This document shows, piece after piece, positions 23,601-35,342 of a DNA stretch of 64,000 nucleotides. The stretch lies in assembly GCF_964355755.1 (NCBI RefSeq), contig NC_092675.1, forward strand, positions 20,970,912 through 21,034,911, read 5' to 3'. The notes under the pieces are model-generated. The model saw only the letters and a list, made by a program, of their open reading frames with translations, was not told where the DNA came from and made no database searches. Both the position numbers and the translations under genes were made by a program. The DNA comes from Antedon mediterranea (taxonomy: Eukaryota; Echinodermata; Crinoidea; Comatulida; Antedonidae). Numbering within the stretch: position 1 is the first letter of the stretch; every line of letters starts with the position of its first letter.

Positions 23601-26600
23601 AACATCAATGCTAGGCCATAACCAGTCGTACTTTAGGCCAATTTACACAGACAAGTACTAATAGTAATAACAATATAGAATCTGTTATTCCTTATGCTCA
23701 TTTACACAAAGTGCAGAGCGGATGTGCAGTTTCTCCCAAGGATGGATACAGATTCTACATTGGACAAGCTATGCGGTTTTCCCCTTACAGCTGTGTAAAT
23801 TGGCCTTTAAGTAGGTTCTAATGGTAAATAAGTCAATAATGTCCAAATTTTCAGGTTTAAAAATTCCTTTTTTCTTTTAACTTTTAGGATAGTAAAAAAG
23901 GAAATTAATTCTCTTTTGATCAATAAAAATTACCTTCAATTTCTGATACCCTTTTTTGGCTTTCTTTCTCCATAATTTGTTGATCAAGCTGAATCTTAGT
24001 AACTTGCGCAACCTTTTCCGCTTCAATGATTGCCTTTTTTCTATCGGTTTCAGCTTCCTTTTCAACAACCTTTTGATGTTGATGAGCAATTAACAGTTTG
24101 GTTTTCTCATTCTCCCTGTTTTATAACACAAATATTTTTACTGTATCTATGTTTCAAATCATTCATATAATTCTACTCATTGTAATAATTTATTCAATAT
24201 TTGTTTAAATGCAGGTGGTTTGATCAAAGCCATTCAAGTTGGTATCTGTTTGTGTTTCACATCAGTAACTTGGCAAGTTGAACACACTTTAGGCCTACAG
24301 CTTGGTAAAAAATGAATTTATGAAATCAAGCCTGGCCATACAAGAGAGGGAGCTATACAAATGTAAACATATATCAAACTATAGAGGGTGCTACATCAAA
24401 ATCATAAAGTCTACCTCTGTCTCAATAATATTAATTTATACATTAACGGAATGGTTTTATTATATCAAAATAATGAGGATAAATCCTTAGCGGGAGATGA
24501 AGATTTCCTCGAATTATCCGGAGACTCTTGAAAATTCTGGGTAAACTAACCAACCTGGTCAAGCAAGTTTAACAAAAGTTGCTGTTTGTACTTGATTTGA
24601 CTTCCGGGTAAATTAAACTTAATCTAGTGAGATACTGAATGTTTTATAAAATCAACATACTCAGCAATACAGAGAATTTCCAACTTACATTGATTCATAG
24701 TTTTTACGAATGACCTCTGGAATTTTTGGCTTTGTCACTCGAACTGCCTGTAATCAGAAAATATAGATTCATAAAATAATCATAAACCTCCATACATTTT
24801 ACATAAGTTTTTTTCAGTGGAAGCAATAATTTATAGATTCACGTTTCTCGAGTAGTTTATACCTGCCAACTTTTTAAGTGGCCAATGCGCGAGACATTGA
24901 ATGAAAATTATATATAGCACCCTCTATGTACGAAATATGCCCTCTATGATTTATTTTTTGACGTATTGAGTTTGCTTTCCTGTACTGTACTACATCAACC
25001 AACAAAAAATAAACATAGGCCTAGGCTAATTATGCTAAAATTAATTAAATAATGTGCAGTCCTAGGCTATTTTCCTACAAAATAGGCAAGTTAATTTCAA
25101 AATAATGTTTTTTCTAAATATTTTTATGGATGCGTGGGAAATAGCCACATACAAGTGAGGCATCAAAAATCGGGCCACATGCATGAGAATCACGCATTAT
25201 GTGTGAGAGTTGGCAGGTATACCAGTTATTGATGTAGTTAAAACATCATTTAGAATTCTCAAATGTATTCACCTGAATTCGGAGTCCAGGAGCCATTTCA
25301 ACCAAGTCTAACTGCAAAGCCTTCTTTAGATTTTCATCAATTTGATCTGAATAAACAAAATAATAAATAAAAGCAAGAAAAATGAATCACTAATGTATAA
25401 AAATGTGTTTTACAAAATTTATTGGGTTTTTTTTTCAATTTATATACCTTTTTACTTAAAATGTCACAAATTGACAAATAAAAAACAATTTCATATATTT
25501 TAGTGAATTTTCTCATTTCTTTCTCATTGTCTTTAATATTTTTGTGAAAATAATGAATTAATAGTTTTCCTACTATACTAATTACAAAACCAGTTTAACA
25601 AGCGCAAATGCAATCAAATTACATTATTAATTTATTAGTAAACTTTCATCATCACTTTCCCTTTGTTTTCATTACTTGAACACTTTCTTTTGTTTTTAGG
25701 AATCTATTGTGTGAAGCCAGTGGAGCAGAGTATTGTGTTGCAGAGAATGATGGTGTGGAGGTCTCTGATTGCTGGAGAAGTATAACAGTTAAGACCAAAA
25801 ATTGTACAAACAGCAAGATAGTATGTTGGACCAACAGGCCAACCTACAGGTCCACAACAGACTTACCAAAAAGTTCAATGTAAACCTCTTGTAGATTGTG
25901 TGCGCTACAAAACTGGTTCAATTCATGATGAACTTTGTTAAAAATCAATGCTTTATCATAATCTGCAGTGTAGTTCCTGACAACATCATATACTGTATAT
26001 AAAAAAACATATTGACAATGTCAAAAGAATTTATCAATACTGTATTGATATATTCTATTAAGGTAAGATTATGTCAAACTCAACTGGGTAATGAAGTATG
26101 AAAGTAATGAACAGTTGTGAAAAATATGTAAAAATATAATAATATGTATATTTCTTACTAACCTTTCTCAGCAGAAAGAATATTTACAACTTCTATTCTA
26201 TCAAAATATATCATCACTCCACCACTGAAAGCCAAGGGTATACGATCTCAATTATCAAAAGCATATTAAAAATTAAAATATAAAAGACTAGTACAATAAA
26301 GAACAAATATGCCACCATGTCACGATTAAATATTTTGGCATTATCATTATCAGTACTTATAATAAATCAGAGCACTACTGTACATATTTATATTACATCA
26401 CTTGTAACATGACAGAGGTGGGATTTCTGTCATAAGTGAGCAAGGGCGTCAACCACTAAGCTTTGATACAACTAAACTAAGCAGTATATATATTTTTCAT
26501 TAGGTTAAAATGTTATATACCTGGTGCCACATGGGACATTTTTCACTTCATCTGTTTGTAATGTTGTCTAAAAGAAAAATAAAACGTAAGAAATACATAG

Positions 26601-29062
26601 AAAGCAAGGTACAGGATATCATATTTAGACAAACATTTTAATTCAGCTGTTCACTTGGAGTTATTGCAATAGACCACCATGTCGCATGTCAAATTTACAG
26701 TAGGTGTGTCATAAAACCAATAATGAATGTTTTGTATTCGTTGTGAATGGAGAGAATATTTCATGAGTTGTGGAGCACTTTGGCGCAGTGGGTGGTTAGA
26801 GCATTGGACTTGAGGATGGTTCAAGCCCCGGCCCGGTCATTGCAGTGTTGAGTCCTTGAGCAAGATTCTTTATCCACATTGTTCCTCCCCATCCAGGTGA
26901 TAGAAATGGGTACCAGTATTTAAAAAGTACTGGGAAGGTAAATCAGACTCAGACGTTTGTGCGAGAGGAGTGGCGTACTCCCCACAAACTTACATTACAC
27001 ACTAGCCCAAATGCTAAAGAAATGGAGATGCGCACCACAGCCGTTAGCATTAGCTTAGGTTTTGACTATACCTATATAACTTTGCTACGTCTCATACTCA
27101 ATCTTTCAGCTCATGAAATATTCTCTCCACTCCACTCATAAACATTCATTACTATGTCTATTAATATAACTATAATTATATTTATATAATTATATATATT
27201 TTTTATTTTAATTTTATTTAACCTTATTTATAGATGGTGACCCTAAACAGCGTATGCTGAAAATCAAGGGGCCCTCATGAGTTATGTTTAGTGTCTGTGT
27301 TTGACAGTGGCATGTATACTACTGTAGCACACCGGGGTAACCCTCTCCTCATCCCGAAAGATGTGCTACTGTAGGTTCTTTAAAGTGCACATGAGCCAGA
27401 TGTGTACATTCATTATTTGTATACCATGCTTGACTATTAACAAAAAGCATAAAAGATAAGAGGGTTAACAATTACCTGTACACTCCTAAATGATGTGAGG
27501 AAAGGAACCATCATGTGGAAACCAGGTGGACTAGTTGAGTGCAGTAAAGCACCTCCCTATAAACATTCAAGAAGGTAAAACAAATAGTAAATATAATATT
27601 TAAATTATTAATGTGGTCACATCATGTTTTTTTGTCACATAAAGTTTGATAGTATAGACATAGCTTTACAATACCTTCAAATAAGCACATTTGAATTTTA
27701 AAATAAAAGCAATCACAAAAAAAAAAAACCTTGGGCGGATTGTTTTGTGAAGACTTTGTTTTAGATTTAAGTCTGTCTTAGATCTAAACTCTAGACCTTG
27801 CAATAAGTATTATGTTAGACTACTTCAAATTCTTTACAATACAGTGATCTTATACCCTTTTCACACCTGCAAAAAGTAACAACTTTTAACTAGGTTTGCA
27901 TAGTGTGAATACAATTTTCGGGAAATTCTCCCAAGATTTCACAAGGCACCCCTGGAATAAATAAAATAAGATGTTCTGAGATGTCCCGAGTTGTGACTGT
28001 GCACGTGTATCGCTCTGGTATTAAACTGACCAATCATAGTAACCAAATACCGTGCAACTATGCTTTCTCCTGAGATTTTTCACGTTTTGCATATGCGTGT
28101 ATGAAAAAACGTGTAATAAATTGGGAGAGCAAACCTGGTTACAACTCATTACAAGTTCTAACAATGTATGCAGATGTGAAAAAACCTTAATGTACAGTGT
28201 ACATTAAGGCCAGTGTAAAAACCTTAATTAAGCTACTACACCTTTTGCCTTTACTATAAGTATAGCCAAGAATATCAAAATAATTAATAATAAAAATGTA
28301 TAAAAGAACTATATTGATCTAGATTTAATAGGTTATTGTTATTCAAAATACTACAGTAATTCAGAATACAAAATATAAAGTACAAAATTAATGAAAATGT
28401 AAATAATCAAACAACTAGGAGATCACTAATTAAAAAGCTAGACTTCATATCCCAACAAGTATTATCTGTGAACCTGTTAGGGTTATAAAATATTACAATA
28501 GTACATTTTTTAAACATATAAATTAATGTGCCAATTAAGGAACATTAAAAAAGTTATTTGATTAATATTATTAAATTTTACAAAATGAATTTGAATATTC
28601 TACTTACCCTATAATATACACCAATATGACCTGTAACAAAAAAACAAATTATTAATGTATATTATTTCTTAAAATGTTTCCATATATAATTGCTGGTTGC
28701 AGTATACTGTATTGATTAGATAGAAACATTTAACTTTAAAGGATGATGTCATCATGACAATAATCGATTGCATGACAGCGTAACAGTTGCGAACTTGTTC
28801 GATTGATTGTAATTTGCAATTGGAAACATAAACATATACAGTATTACACAGTACACACTTAATGGACTTCATCTAACAGATCTTGGAAAACACAGCGCTT
28901 TGAAACCTTTGTCTCTTGCGCTTTATAAATGTTATTTATTATTATTATTATTATTAACCCTTATTTCAATATCTCACCTTCATCAATTTTATGAACTGCA
29001 AAATTGACAATAATACCAGCTAGTGCAACACACACTACGAGGACGATTTCTGCAAGACCCAT
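20687..29062 (-). CDS. ERLIN: Erlin (ER lipid-raft SPFH-domain protein)
   Basis: Twelve coding exons join in phase: 29062-28978, 28630-28608, 27556-27476, 26567-26521, 26224-26163, 25992-25867, 25346-25273, 24747-24689, 24115-23934, 23344-23265, 21104-20982, 20713-20687. The product is 322 residues. Residues 1-24 form an N-terminal membrane anchor, followed by [18 protein letters not shown] and an SPFH/band-7 domain to about 185. Diagnostic stretches are [38 protein letters not shown] and VTKPKIPE. Residues 186-280 are a charged helix, then [19 protein letters not shown]106-Y-T matches the conserved glycosylation site. Erlins form rings in the ER membrane that target activated IP3 receptors for degradation and bind cholesterol and PI3P. 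The last exon adds only eight residues, making the tail shorter than in vertebrates (about 340-350). An acceptor directly before the ATG implies an upstream noncoding exon. Erlin1 and erlin2 cannot be distinguished. Confidence 0.97.
21500..21600 (+). mobile_element. tRNA-derived SINE fragment
   Basis: GGGTTTGAATCTTGG resembles a Pol III B box, with a weak A-box-like stretch 40 bases before it. Located in the last long intron of erlin. Weak evidence. Confidence 0.3.
22316..23104. mobile_element. 789-bp inverted-repeat element flanked by TA
   Basis: The ends read CCGTAGTTCCTCGGGTATAA and the near-complement near 23071-23104, with TA on each side (22314-22315 and 23105-23106). Subterminal TATAATCCCACC words recur in both arms. 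The interior is GC-richer than its surroundings and has no transposase frame. It is a non-autonomous DNA transposon in an erlin intron. Confidence 0.75.
23636..23812. mobile_element. MITE, GGCCAATTTACACAGAC family
   Basis: The left end GGCCAATTTACACAGAC and the right end CTGTGTAAATTGGCC are inverted repeats, with TTTA on both flanks. A subterminal ATTTACACA word recurs inside. A longer relative is at 61626-62246. Confidence 0.7.
24860..25219. mobile_element. 360-bp MITE, TACCTGCCAAC family
   Basis: The terminal inverted repeats TACCTGCCAACT and AGTTGGCAGGTA are flanked by TA at 24858-24859 and 25220-25221. It sits in an erlin intron and has no coding capacity. Confidence 0.7.
26772..26945 (+). 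mobile_element. tRNA-derived SINE
   Basis: TTGGCGCAGTGGGTGGTTAG is a good Pol III A box, and GGTTCAAGCCCC at 26818-26829 a good B box. The body continues with CCTTGAGCAAGATTCTTTAT and ATGGGTACC, wording typical of SINE bodies. The element may extend to about 27030. It is intronic in erlin. Confidence 0.65.
27235..27410 (-). mobile_element. SINE-like repeat, GCTCATGTGCACATTAAAGA family
   Basis: On the minus strand this reads CTCATGTGCACTTTAAAGAA, then TCTTTCGGGATGAGG, then GGGTTACCCCGGTGT, matching the repeat at 41930-42010. Further relatives lie at 38463-38620 and 47240-47345. Confidence 0.6.
27610..27668. mobile_element. MITE fragment, AAGCTCTGTCTACACTATCA family
   Basis: GTGGTCACATCATG, then TTTTTGTCACATAAAGTTTG and ATAGTATAGACATAGCTTTA, reproduce the right end of the element at 12990-13153. 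The left half is missing. Confidence 0.65.
28930..28957. repeat. ATT trinucleotide microsatellite
   Basis: About seven ATT units in the first coding intron of erlin. Confidence 0.6.
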
Positions 29063-29353
29063 TCTGAAAGAATATTCATAATAAAAATGTAAAGTAAAAA
29101 CTCAAAACTAGATTTTAAAAATATAACAATAGAGATAATTTGCATTCAGCAAGCTAAAAAATAGGATTGAACTCTTTTGAAGATATGCTGGCACCCTTAG
29201 CATTAAACCATTGGGGCTTTCATAGTGTGATTTATGCAATTGTCAATTGTATGACCCACTATAAGACCCCTGGGAGAGGTTCGTCATTTGTCCAATGTGC
29301 GTCATATCTTATGAATACCACTGCATGAAAAAAGTGACTTACCTTTAGGTATA

Positions 29354-29379
29354 ACCATGGAGGTATAAACCTCTATGGT
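29354..29379. repeat. Short hairpin, CCATGGAG family
   Basis: ACCATGGAGGT and ACCTCTATGGT pair with a single G-T type mismatch around an ATAA loop. The flanks continue as TATA-rich sequence. It lies just upstream of the erlin start codon exon. Confidence 0.65.
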
Positions 29380-29650
29380 ATAAACAAGATGCGCCCATTT
29401 TGAAGAACAATTGACATGCACACACCATTGTTTATTGATGTGATGTACCATTTAGGTTTTTTTAATTACAGTATTTGCAAATGATCCCTGACCCATGACT
29501 CACCTCTCCCGGGGGCTGTACTGTATTGTATAGTGGGACATACATTATTAGATCATTCTTCTTACAGTACACTCAGCATGGTACAGTTGAACTGTATGTA
29601 TGCATGTGAAACAAATAGGCCTAGACACACTTGTCACGTGACTCGTCCCT

Positions 29651-30289
29651 TTAAAGACACCTTCCCTACAATTTGTGACGATTAAAAAAAATAATACATA
29701 TATATTACTTTAAAAACATTAAACCAGGTCATTCCTTGTCTTAAATGTACGTTTTATGGTAATTTATGATAAAAAGTGAGAAACAATGCACTACCCAAGT
29801 AGCTCGCTGCGACTGACCTCTCGAGGACGATCTTTAGGCCTAGCCTAGCTAGGCTTAGTTTTGTAGGCCTAGGTGGTAAACATCGGTAACGTACGAACAT
29901 CGTACGCTATCTATATACCTAGCCTGACGTTGTATAGTTGCTGCATTAATTGTCTTTCTATTTTTGCCAGACTCCGTTGATACAAATTGGAGAAAACCCG
30001 GTATTTTCGCTGAAAAGTTAGGAGTTTTCCATTTGTTTTGGCCTTACGATCGATCAAAAAATGGGTGAATTACAGAAGAAAAACAGAAATATCAATCCGC
30101 GTGCAATGCATTTTGGGATTTATAGCGGGACGCTATAATTATTAAAATCGACTTATTTTTCACATTTTGAACCATTAAAGACGAAAGAGGTTATCGCAAT
30201 AGGACCATATCGTATTATTTTTATATTAAATATAGGCCTAGTTTGTGATCTTAAAATAGATCTAAAAAACATAGGGAAGGTGTCTTTAA
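29651..30289. mobile_element. Inverted-repeat element flanked by TTAA
   Basis: The element occupies 29655-30285. The ends AGACACCTTCCCTA and TAGGGAAGGTGTCT are exact inverse complements and are directly flanked by TTAA at 29651-29654 and 30286-30289. TTAA duplication is characteristic of piggyBac-type transposition, but the terminal bases differ from canonical piggyBac ends. No transposase frame inside. It sits where the erlin promoter and noncoding first exon would be expected. Confidence 0.7.
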
Positions 30290-30940
30290 TTTAAGCCTTT
30301 TTTCCAGTTGACGACGGTCAGTTGCGTTGAGGTAACCAGATTTAACAATTTTTACAAGAAAAGGGCGTAAAAATAAATGCTACAAATCGTTAATTACATA
30401 CAGTTGTTGAAGTTGTATAGCGAGTTAGGCCGGCCTTAGCTAGAGGGACAGCTAGAGAGGCCTAGCTAGGGAAAGGCTTAGGAGGTAATGCGGCCGAGAA
30501 ATGAACCGCGGCCGATACGAACTTTCTGTGTGTGTGATCAGCGAGTGACTAAGCACATAACCTAACTAAAGTTGTTAGTGTTACTGTTGGCTAGTGTTTT
30601 AATGTTAGTAGCCTCTACCTATTCTAGACCTTTGGCTGGGGCAGTGGTAATTATAAAAGCAGTTTAACCTTACCGTAACTTTGTTCCAAGTATTTATATT
30701 AAAATGATTAATATTTATTGTGATCAATTTTAACACGACGCCTTTCTTTCTTCACACAAAAACAGCATGCAAACAACCACAACCACCACCAAGAGAAGAC
30801 ATACACACCGCCCGCAGTCGGCTGGTGGTGCATTCTGTAGTTTTATTCTATTGTTGTAGGAATATCTTACTGCAGTAGTAATAGGATAACAATAATAATA
30901 CAGAGGATACTGCTTTTGAAATAATTAATACAGTATAATA

Positions 30941-31220
30941 AATTCTTTAAGAAATTGATATCTGCGTCTGCTTTTGCGACCTCCTTGTTAAGTTTCTCAA
31001 ACTGTCTAAGGTCCTACTTGGTTACTGTACTAGTCGAGGCAAAGTCATTAATGATGTGGCCAAACTTCCGAACAGAAAGTAAAATTAACACGAATTTTAT
31101 AGCAACATAAAAACTTTTAATGTCAGACTAGTACAGTAACCAATCAGGACCTTAGACAGTTTGAGAAACTTAACAAGAAGGTCGCAAAAGCAGACGCGGA
31201 TATCAATTTCTTAAAGAATT
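30941..31220. mobile_element. Palindromic element with 95-bp arms
   Basis: Arms 30941-31037 and 31124-31220 are nearly perfect inverse complements (for example GACCTCCTTGTTAAGTTTCT with its partner). They surround an 86-base centre. The outer ends AATTCTTTAAGAAATT are themselves almost palindromic, which hides the target duplication. No coding content; likely a foldback MITE between erlin and the acetyltransferase. Confidence 0.75.
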
Positions 31221-31849
31221 GTAAAACATTCGGCATTTTTCTCAGATTTAGTATAATAAATGTTCAACAAGTTTATAACTCAAATATGCCTTTATTATGT
31301 TCACTCCACATAAGCTGTATTTTATATATAATAATAATAGTTCATTCTTATATAGCGCATAATTAATATAAGCAAGCTCTCAATGCGCTGAACATTATTA
31401 CCCCCGTGATTTTTTTTGGGATCAAACACGTATGGAAACATACTCCCATATGCATCTAGTAATCAGCGCAAATTGTGTCTTGATATATCATTAAAGTTAT
31501 CAATCATAAGTGTACATACATAACAATCTTTATAAATCAAACGCCATCCACCTTCCTTCAAAATATTTGGGTTTTTTTTCGAATTTCTCTAATGTATTGT
31601 TGCTTATTGTTACCGAGGTAATAGTTTAGTTTGTCAAATTTGACAAAAAACAAAATTACTGTTTTATTTAAATACCATGGATTTTACAGTATATATTATT
31701 ATGTTTCCCATACTGAGGCTAACTAGTCCATGCGCCTACTTATTATAAACTTAATATACATATGCCAGTTAAAATAATTAATTATATAATATATAATTAT
31801 TGCGGAATATGGTTAAAAACACATTAAATTGTAATTATTACTGACTGTG

Positions 31850-32740
31850 TTAGGACTTTTCAATGTTTGAACAAACAATAGACGCTTGTAGGGCGTCTTC
31901 AATCATTTCACGACTAAAGCTCGGAAAATGTTTCAAAACTTTTGAAATTATCTGCGCATGCGTCGTCATCTCTTGCACTTCTAATTGATGTTCATCGTTT
32001 TCTACCAAAAGTACTGTATCTTTAATCGCGACGATCTTTCCCTTCTCAAATATAACACATCTCAGCTCTGTCAAAAATGGACTCGTACCGAAAGCTCCAG
32101 GCACGGTGTATATATCTCTCATAATAGGTTTAAAGACGTCCAAATCTTGAGGTGTAATGGTAATTCTTCCAAATACATGCCAAGCTTTACTGTCGATATT
32201 TACAGGAAATTCATACTTTTTGTCGTGTTTGTGATAGCGGATTATTACGTTGTCCTCACGAACAAACTTCAAATATAGAAACCCAATGTGATAAACCGGA
32301 GACTCTTCTTTAAAATCTAAAGGTATCGGGTCTGAGGAGCCATGTCCCATTCCTACGTCAACTAGATGTAGATCGCCTGGTTTGATGAGATTTCTGACCA
32401 TCACCATCACATGACTTTTATCTACATCCAATATAGCCATTTGTGCGTAGTAGACGTCATAATTTAACACATTTAGAAGTTCCTTTATAAATTGATTCAG
32501 TGCGTAGCACAAACCACCCTTCCCATCAAATATGTCCTCTTTGATCTCTTGAAATGAGGGCAGATGACGATCATCTGGTTTGGTACTAAGAGTGCGAATG
32601 GACTGAAAAGGTGCAACATGTATGAAGTTATAAAGTAGTTCTTTAAGAAGTTCAGGTCTGTTTTCTTTTAACTTGTTTTCTACCTCAGTGATACGTAGAT
32701 TGTCTTCAAGAAAACCAAGTGCTTCCTTTATACTCAACAT
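31850..32740 (-). CDS. NAT: Arylamine N-acetyltransferase-like enzyme
   Basis: A single 891-bp exon encodes 296 residues, the usual length of the family (about 280-300). NATs move an acetyl group from acetyl-CoA to arylamines and hydrazines in the cytosol through a Cys-His-Asp triad. The triad is visible: C78 in GKGGLCYALNQF, H110 in DKSHVMVMV and D128 in HLVDVGMGHG. The segment HVAPFQSIRTLS near 41-52 matches the conserved H-x-x-PF-x-x region. A splice-acceptor-like sequence lies about 20 bases before the ATG. Matching donors at 32922|32921 and 35920|35919, both reading AAAG-GTAAG, suggest one or two noncoding first exons; that is inference. Substrate specificity cannot be read from sequence. 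Confidence 0.95.
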   Translation of the reverse strand: MLSIKEALGFLEDNLRITEVENKLKENRPELLKELLYNFIHVAPFQSIRTLSTKPDDRHLPSFQEIKEDIFDGKGGLCYALNQFIKELLNVLNYDVYYAQMAILDVDKSHVMVMVRNLIKPGDLHLVDVGMGHGSSDPIPLDFKEESPVYHIGFLYLKFVREDNVIIRYHKHDKKYEFPVNIDSKAWHVFGRITITPQDLDVFKPIMRDIYTVPGAFGTSPFLTELRCVIFEKGKIVAIKDTVLLVENDEHQLEVQEMTTHAQIISKVLKHFPSFSREMIEDALQASIVCSNIEKS

Positions 32741-33375
32741 GCTTCACCAACAAAGAGACAACCTAGAATAATTAGATGTATTAATTAACATTATTCTCGA
32801 GTCTACCGGCGTCCATAGCTATAAGTAATACATAAAACTGTAAACGATATGAGGAAATTTGATTATTGGTATCAGGAAAGAATGAGAACAGAACACTGAA
32901 GATGGCAAATCAAAACCTTACCTTTCGGAAATGTAAATATGTTCTATATTAATCAATAATATTATTATTATATGAACGGAAGGCGTAGACAATTCATCCA
33001 GACTTTTTTTTTAGTTTTAGTTTTTAAATTATGTTTTTATAAAGATTTTAAAACGTATTCCAAAATCAAAATGTGATTTTGTTTATAAATCTTTTAATAT
33101 GTGTGTTTTTATAATTGTATTTTATAAGTTCGATTGTGAAAACTTATAGGCCTATTGGTGGACAATTTTATCCTACTGCTAGGGCGATGGATAATGTTAG
33201 GCGTGGTGTATTGCCACAATATGTTCTAAACATTTTTAGTAAGCATGACAACAATTATCACAATCTTAGACACAAATGCAATGAATGTACCTTTCTCAAG
33301 ACTAACTCGCGGCCAACACTTTATTCATATAAATGGGCCTAAACTTTGGAATTATTTCTGTAATAAAATTCCAAA

Positions 33376-34077
33376 CCTGGGGTGGATTGCTATAAAACAG
33401 TCTTAACTGATGGTCTTAACTCCCCGATTAAAGCCGGCTTTATCAGATAGACGGTCTTAAGAAAACCACCCCTGTTAGACCATTATAAAACAGTCTTAGA
33501 TAAGACCGCGTGAAGTAACAAATTGAGGGCGTACTTTGCGCGTAGAATACCAAATAAGGTAATATTCGTCACGCTTGTTCAATTCACAATCATAACAGTA
33601 CGTACATTTCTACGCAAGAAAATCTATTCTAGGCCTATATAAGAATAAAATCACCGTTATTATTTGATTTAACAATTAGTTGTCTTTAACGATAAATAAT
33701 ACGTAAAAGCAACAAAAAGAGAGGTTTAAGACTGTTTTAAGACTCGTTTTCGAGTAGGCTTTAATTTTAAAGACCGCTAACAGGTTAGACTACGGTATAG
33801 CAATGGGCTATAAAGCGTGGTTCCCACTAGCGACGCAACACAAGGACGTAACGCAACGCAAGTGAATTGACCAATTACAAGCGATGGTTTATTCGCTTGT
33901 GATTGCTAACTGTCTATAACTCCGCTTGTCATTGGTTAAAACGTGCGTTGCGTTTACGTCCTTGCGTTACGTCCTAGTGGGAACCAAGCTTAGTATAAGA
34001 CTATACTTGCTACGTCACGAATTATAGCCGGCTAAGCGCTAAGACCGTTTATAGACCGCTTATAGCAATCCGCCCCG
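33376..34077. mobile_element. Inverted-repeat element, GGGGTGGATTGCTATAAAAC family (nested host)
   Basis: The ends GGGGTGGATTGCTATAAAAC and TATAGCAATCCGCCCC are inverted, and the interior repeats TAAGACCG and GGTCTTA words. It is about 90% identical by eye to 53505-54036, but about 175 bp longer because a smaller MITE sits inside it at 33813-33990. No coding capacity. Confidence 0.8.
33813..33990. mobile_element. MITE, GGTTCCCACTAGGACG family (nested copy)
   Basis: It begins AAGCGTGGTTCCCACTAGCG and ends CGTCCTAGTGGGAACCAAGCTT. The corresponding uninterrupted sequence in the sister element (near 53955-53962) lacks it, and TA lies on each side. This fixes the boundaries to within a few bases. 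Confidence 0.88.
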
Positions 34078-34325
34078 GTACATAAGCATGGCAAAAGTTT
34101 TAAAAAGGTCTGTTAAAGAATATCTTTTATTAATGTATAGGCTACGTCAGATGGTAACCTAATTAATTAAGATATTGTATTCTATATTTTTCCCATTTAT
34201 ATAATGTACGTAAAGATTAAGTGTTGTATTATTATTATTTGTATAATGTAAAGAGGGACTACAGCGAGAAGCCCATTGGGCCTTTTGTAGTCTCTCGACT
34301 ATTATACAGATATTGACTGCTTAGA

Positions 34326-34470
34326 GGTTAAATATAAGATTTGACATCCCCGAGGGAATGATATTAAGTTCGAGGGAATATATATTTCCCGAAGCGCCAG
34401 CTGAGGGAAATATATATTCCCCGAGAACCTAATATCATTCCCGAGGGGATGTCAAATCATATATTTAACC
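34326..34470. mobile_element. Large palindrome with 65-bp arms
   Basis: GGTTAAATATAAGATTTGAC and onward to about 34391 is complementary to 34404-34470 with few mismatches, across a 12-base centre. Outer flanks CAGATATTG (34307-34315) and CAATATCTG (34482-34490) also pair, so the original palindrome was probably near 185 bp. A second hairpin (GGGACTACA with TGTAGTCTC) lies at 34255-34295. Non-coding foldback element. Confidence 0.75.
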
Positions 34471-34952
34471 GATATAAAAGGCAATATCTGTTATATTATA
34501 TAGCCAAGAACAAGTCTGCTGGGTTGGGTGAAGCTAGGCTAGCTACTAGGCCTCCTTATAGGCCTAGGCCTAGTATTTGTATTGTATTTAAAACAAGCCT
34601 GCCTAGACACCTTACCTTGCGAAGAATAATATACAGATAATAATTAATGATTCCTTGGCAATAAAATATTCACTTAGGCCTAGGTCGTATAAATTAACAG
34701 AAGAATTTCCATCAATAAGCCTATTAATAATAATATTATAATCAGGTAGGCCGAATAAACAATTCGTCGTCTTCTCGATCTTCGAGGAGCCGAATCACCG
34801 GATGTTCAGCGCGTACTAGTTACTAGGTTACTACCGTGAGTATTGACCAATCATAAACGGTGTTTCATCACATTTAGGGTGGACTTATAACAAATGAGGG
34901 CGCTATGTATGCATAGCTTAAATAGTTTAGAAGATTAATTTCTTCAAGCAAA

Positions 34953-35342
34953 TTCCGTGGCCCAGCGGATGAAACGTTGTCTTGCGATGGAGTGACAATT
35001 CCACCCGAGTTCAAGATCGAGTAGATGACTTTTGTTTATTTATCGGCAACGCGAGTGTTGGCACACGAAAATTACACACTCAATATCATCGTACTCGAGA
35101 ATCTATATGTTTAATAACAGGGGACACGATAATTACGCGAAAATTACACAGTCAATATCATCGTTCTCGAGGATATATACGATTTACGATCCTCGCAGCG
35201 GTAGTCATGTGATGCAGTTTCAACCAATCACGTTAGCGTATTTACATAGGCTATGTAATATATATATATATTATATGCCAACAATTGTTATAATATAATA
35301 TTTTTGGTCAATAAATGTTTCTCGAATTGAATTGAATTGAAT
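34953..35342 (+). mobile_element. tRNA-derived SINE with GAATT tail
   Basis: CGTGGCCCAGCGGATGAAAC is an A-box-like sequence, and CGAGTTCAAGATCGAG about 45 bases later a B box. The body holds two copies, 73 bp apart, of a segment beginning GAAAATTACACA (35067 and 35140). The 3' end is a run of GAATT units at about 35322-35342, a common SINE/LINE tail type. Confidence 0.6.

Larger units (their letters stand above)
33115..34150 (+). pseudogene. LINE reverse transcriptase remnant split by MITEs
   Basis: Residues YHNLRHKCNECTF and, after a frameshift, INGPKLWNYFCNKIPN (ending near 33376) match the C-terminal end of LINE reverse transcriptases. The expected continuation, a Lys-rich stretch with SVKEYLLLMYR, resumes at about 34079-34145, after a 0.7-kb inverted-repeat element. 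The split therefore marks an insertion into an already present LINE copy. The frameshift shows it was not functional. Confidence 0.65.

Noticed and set aside
34953-35030. Possible tRNA gene on the plus strand
   Set aside because: Box-like motifs only; no acceptor-stem pairing, and a SINE-like body and GAATT tail follow.
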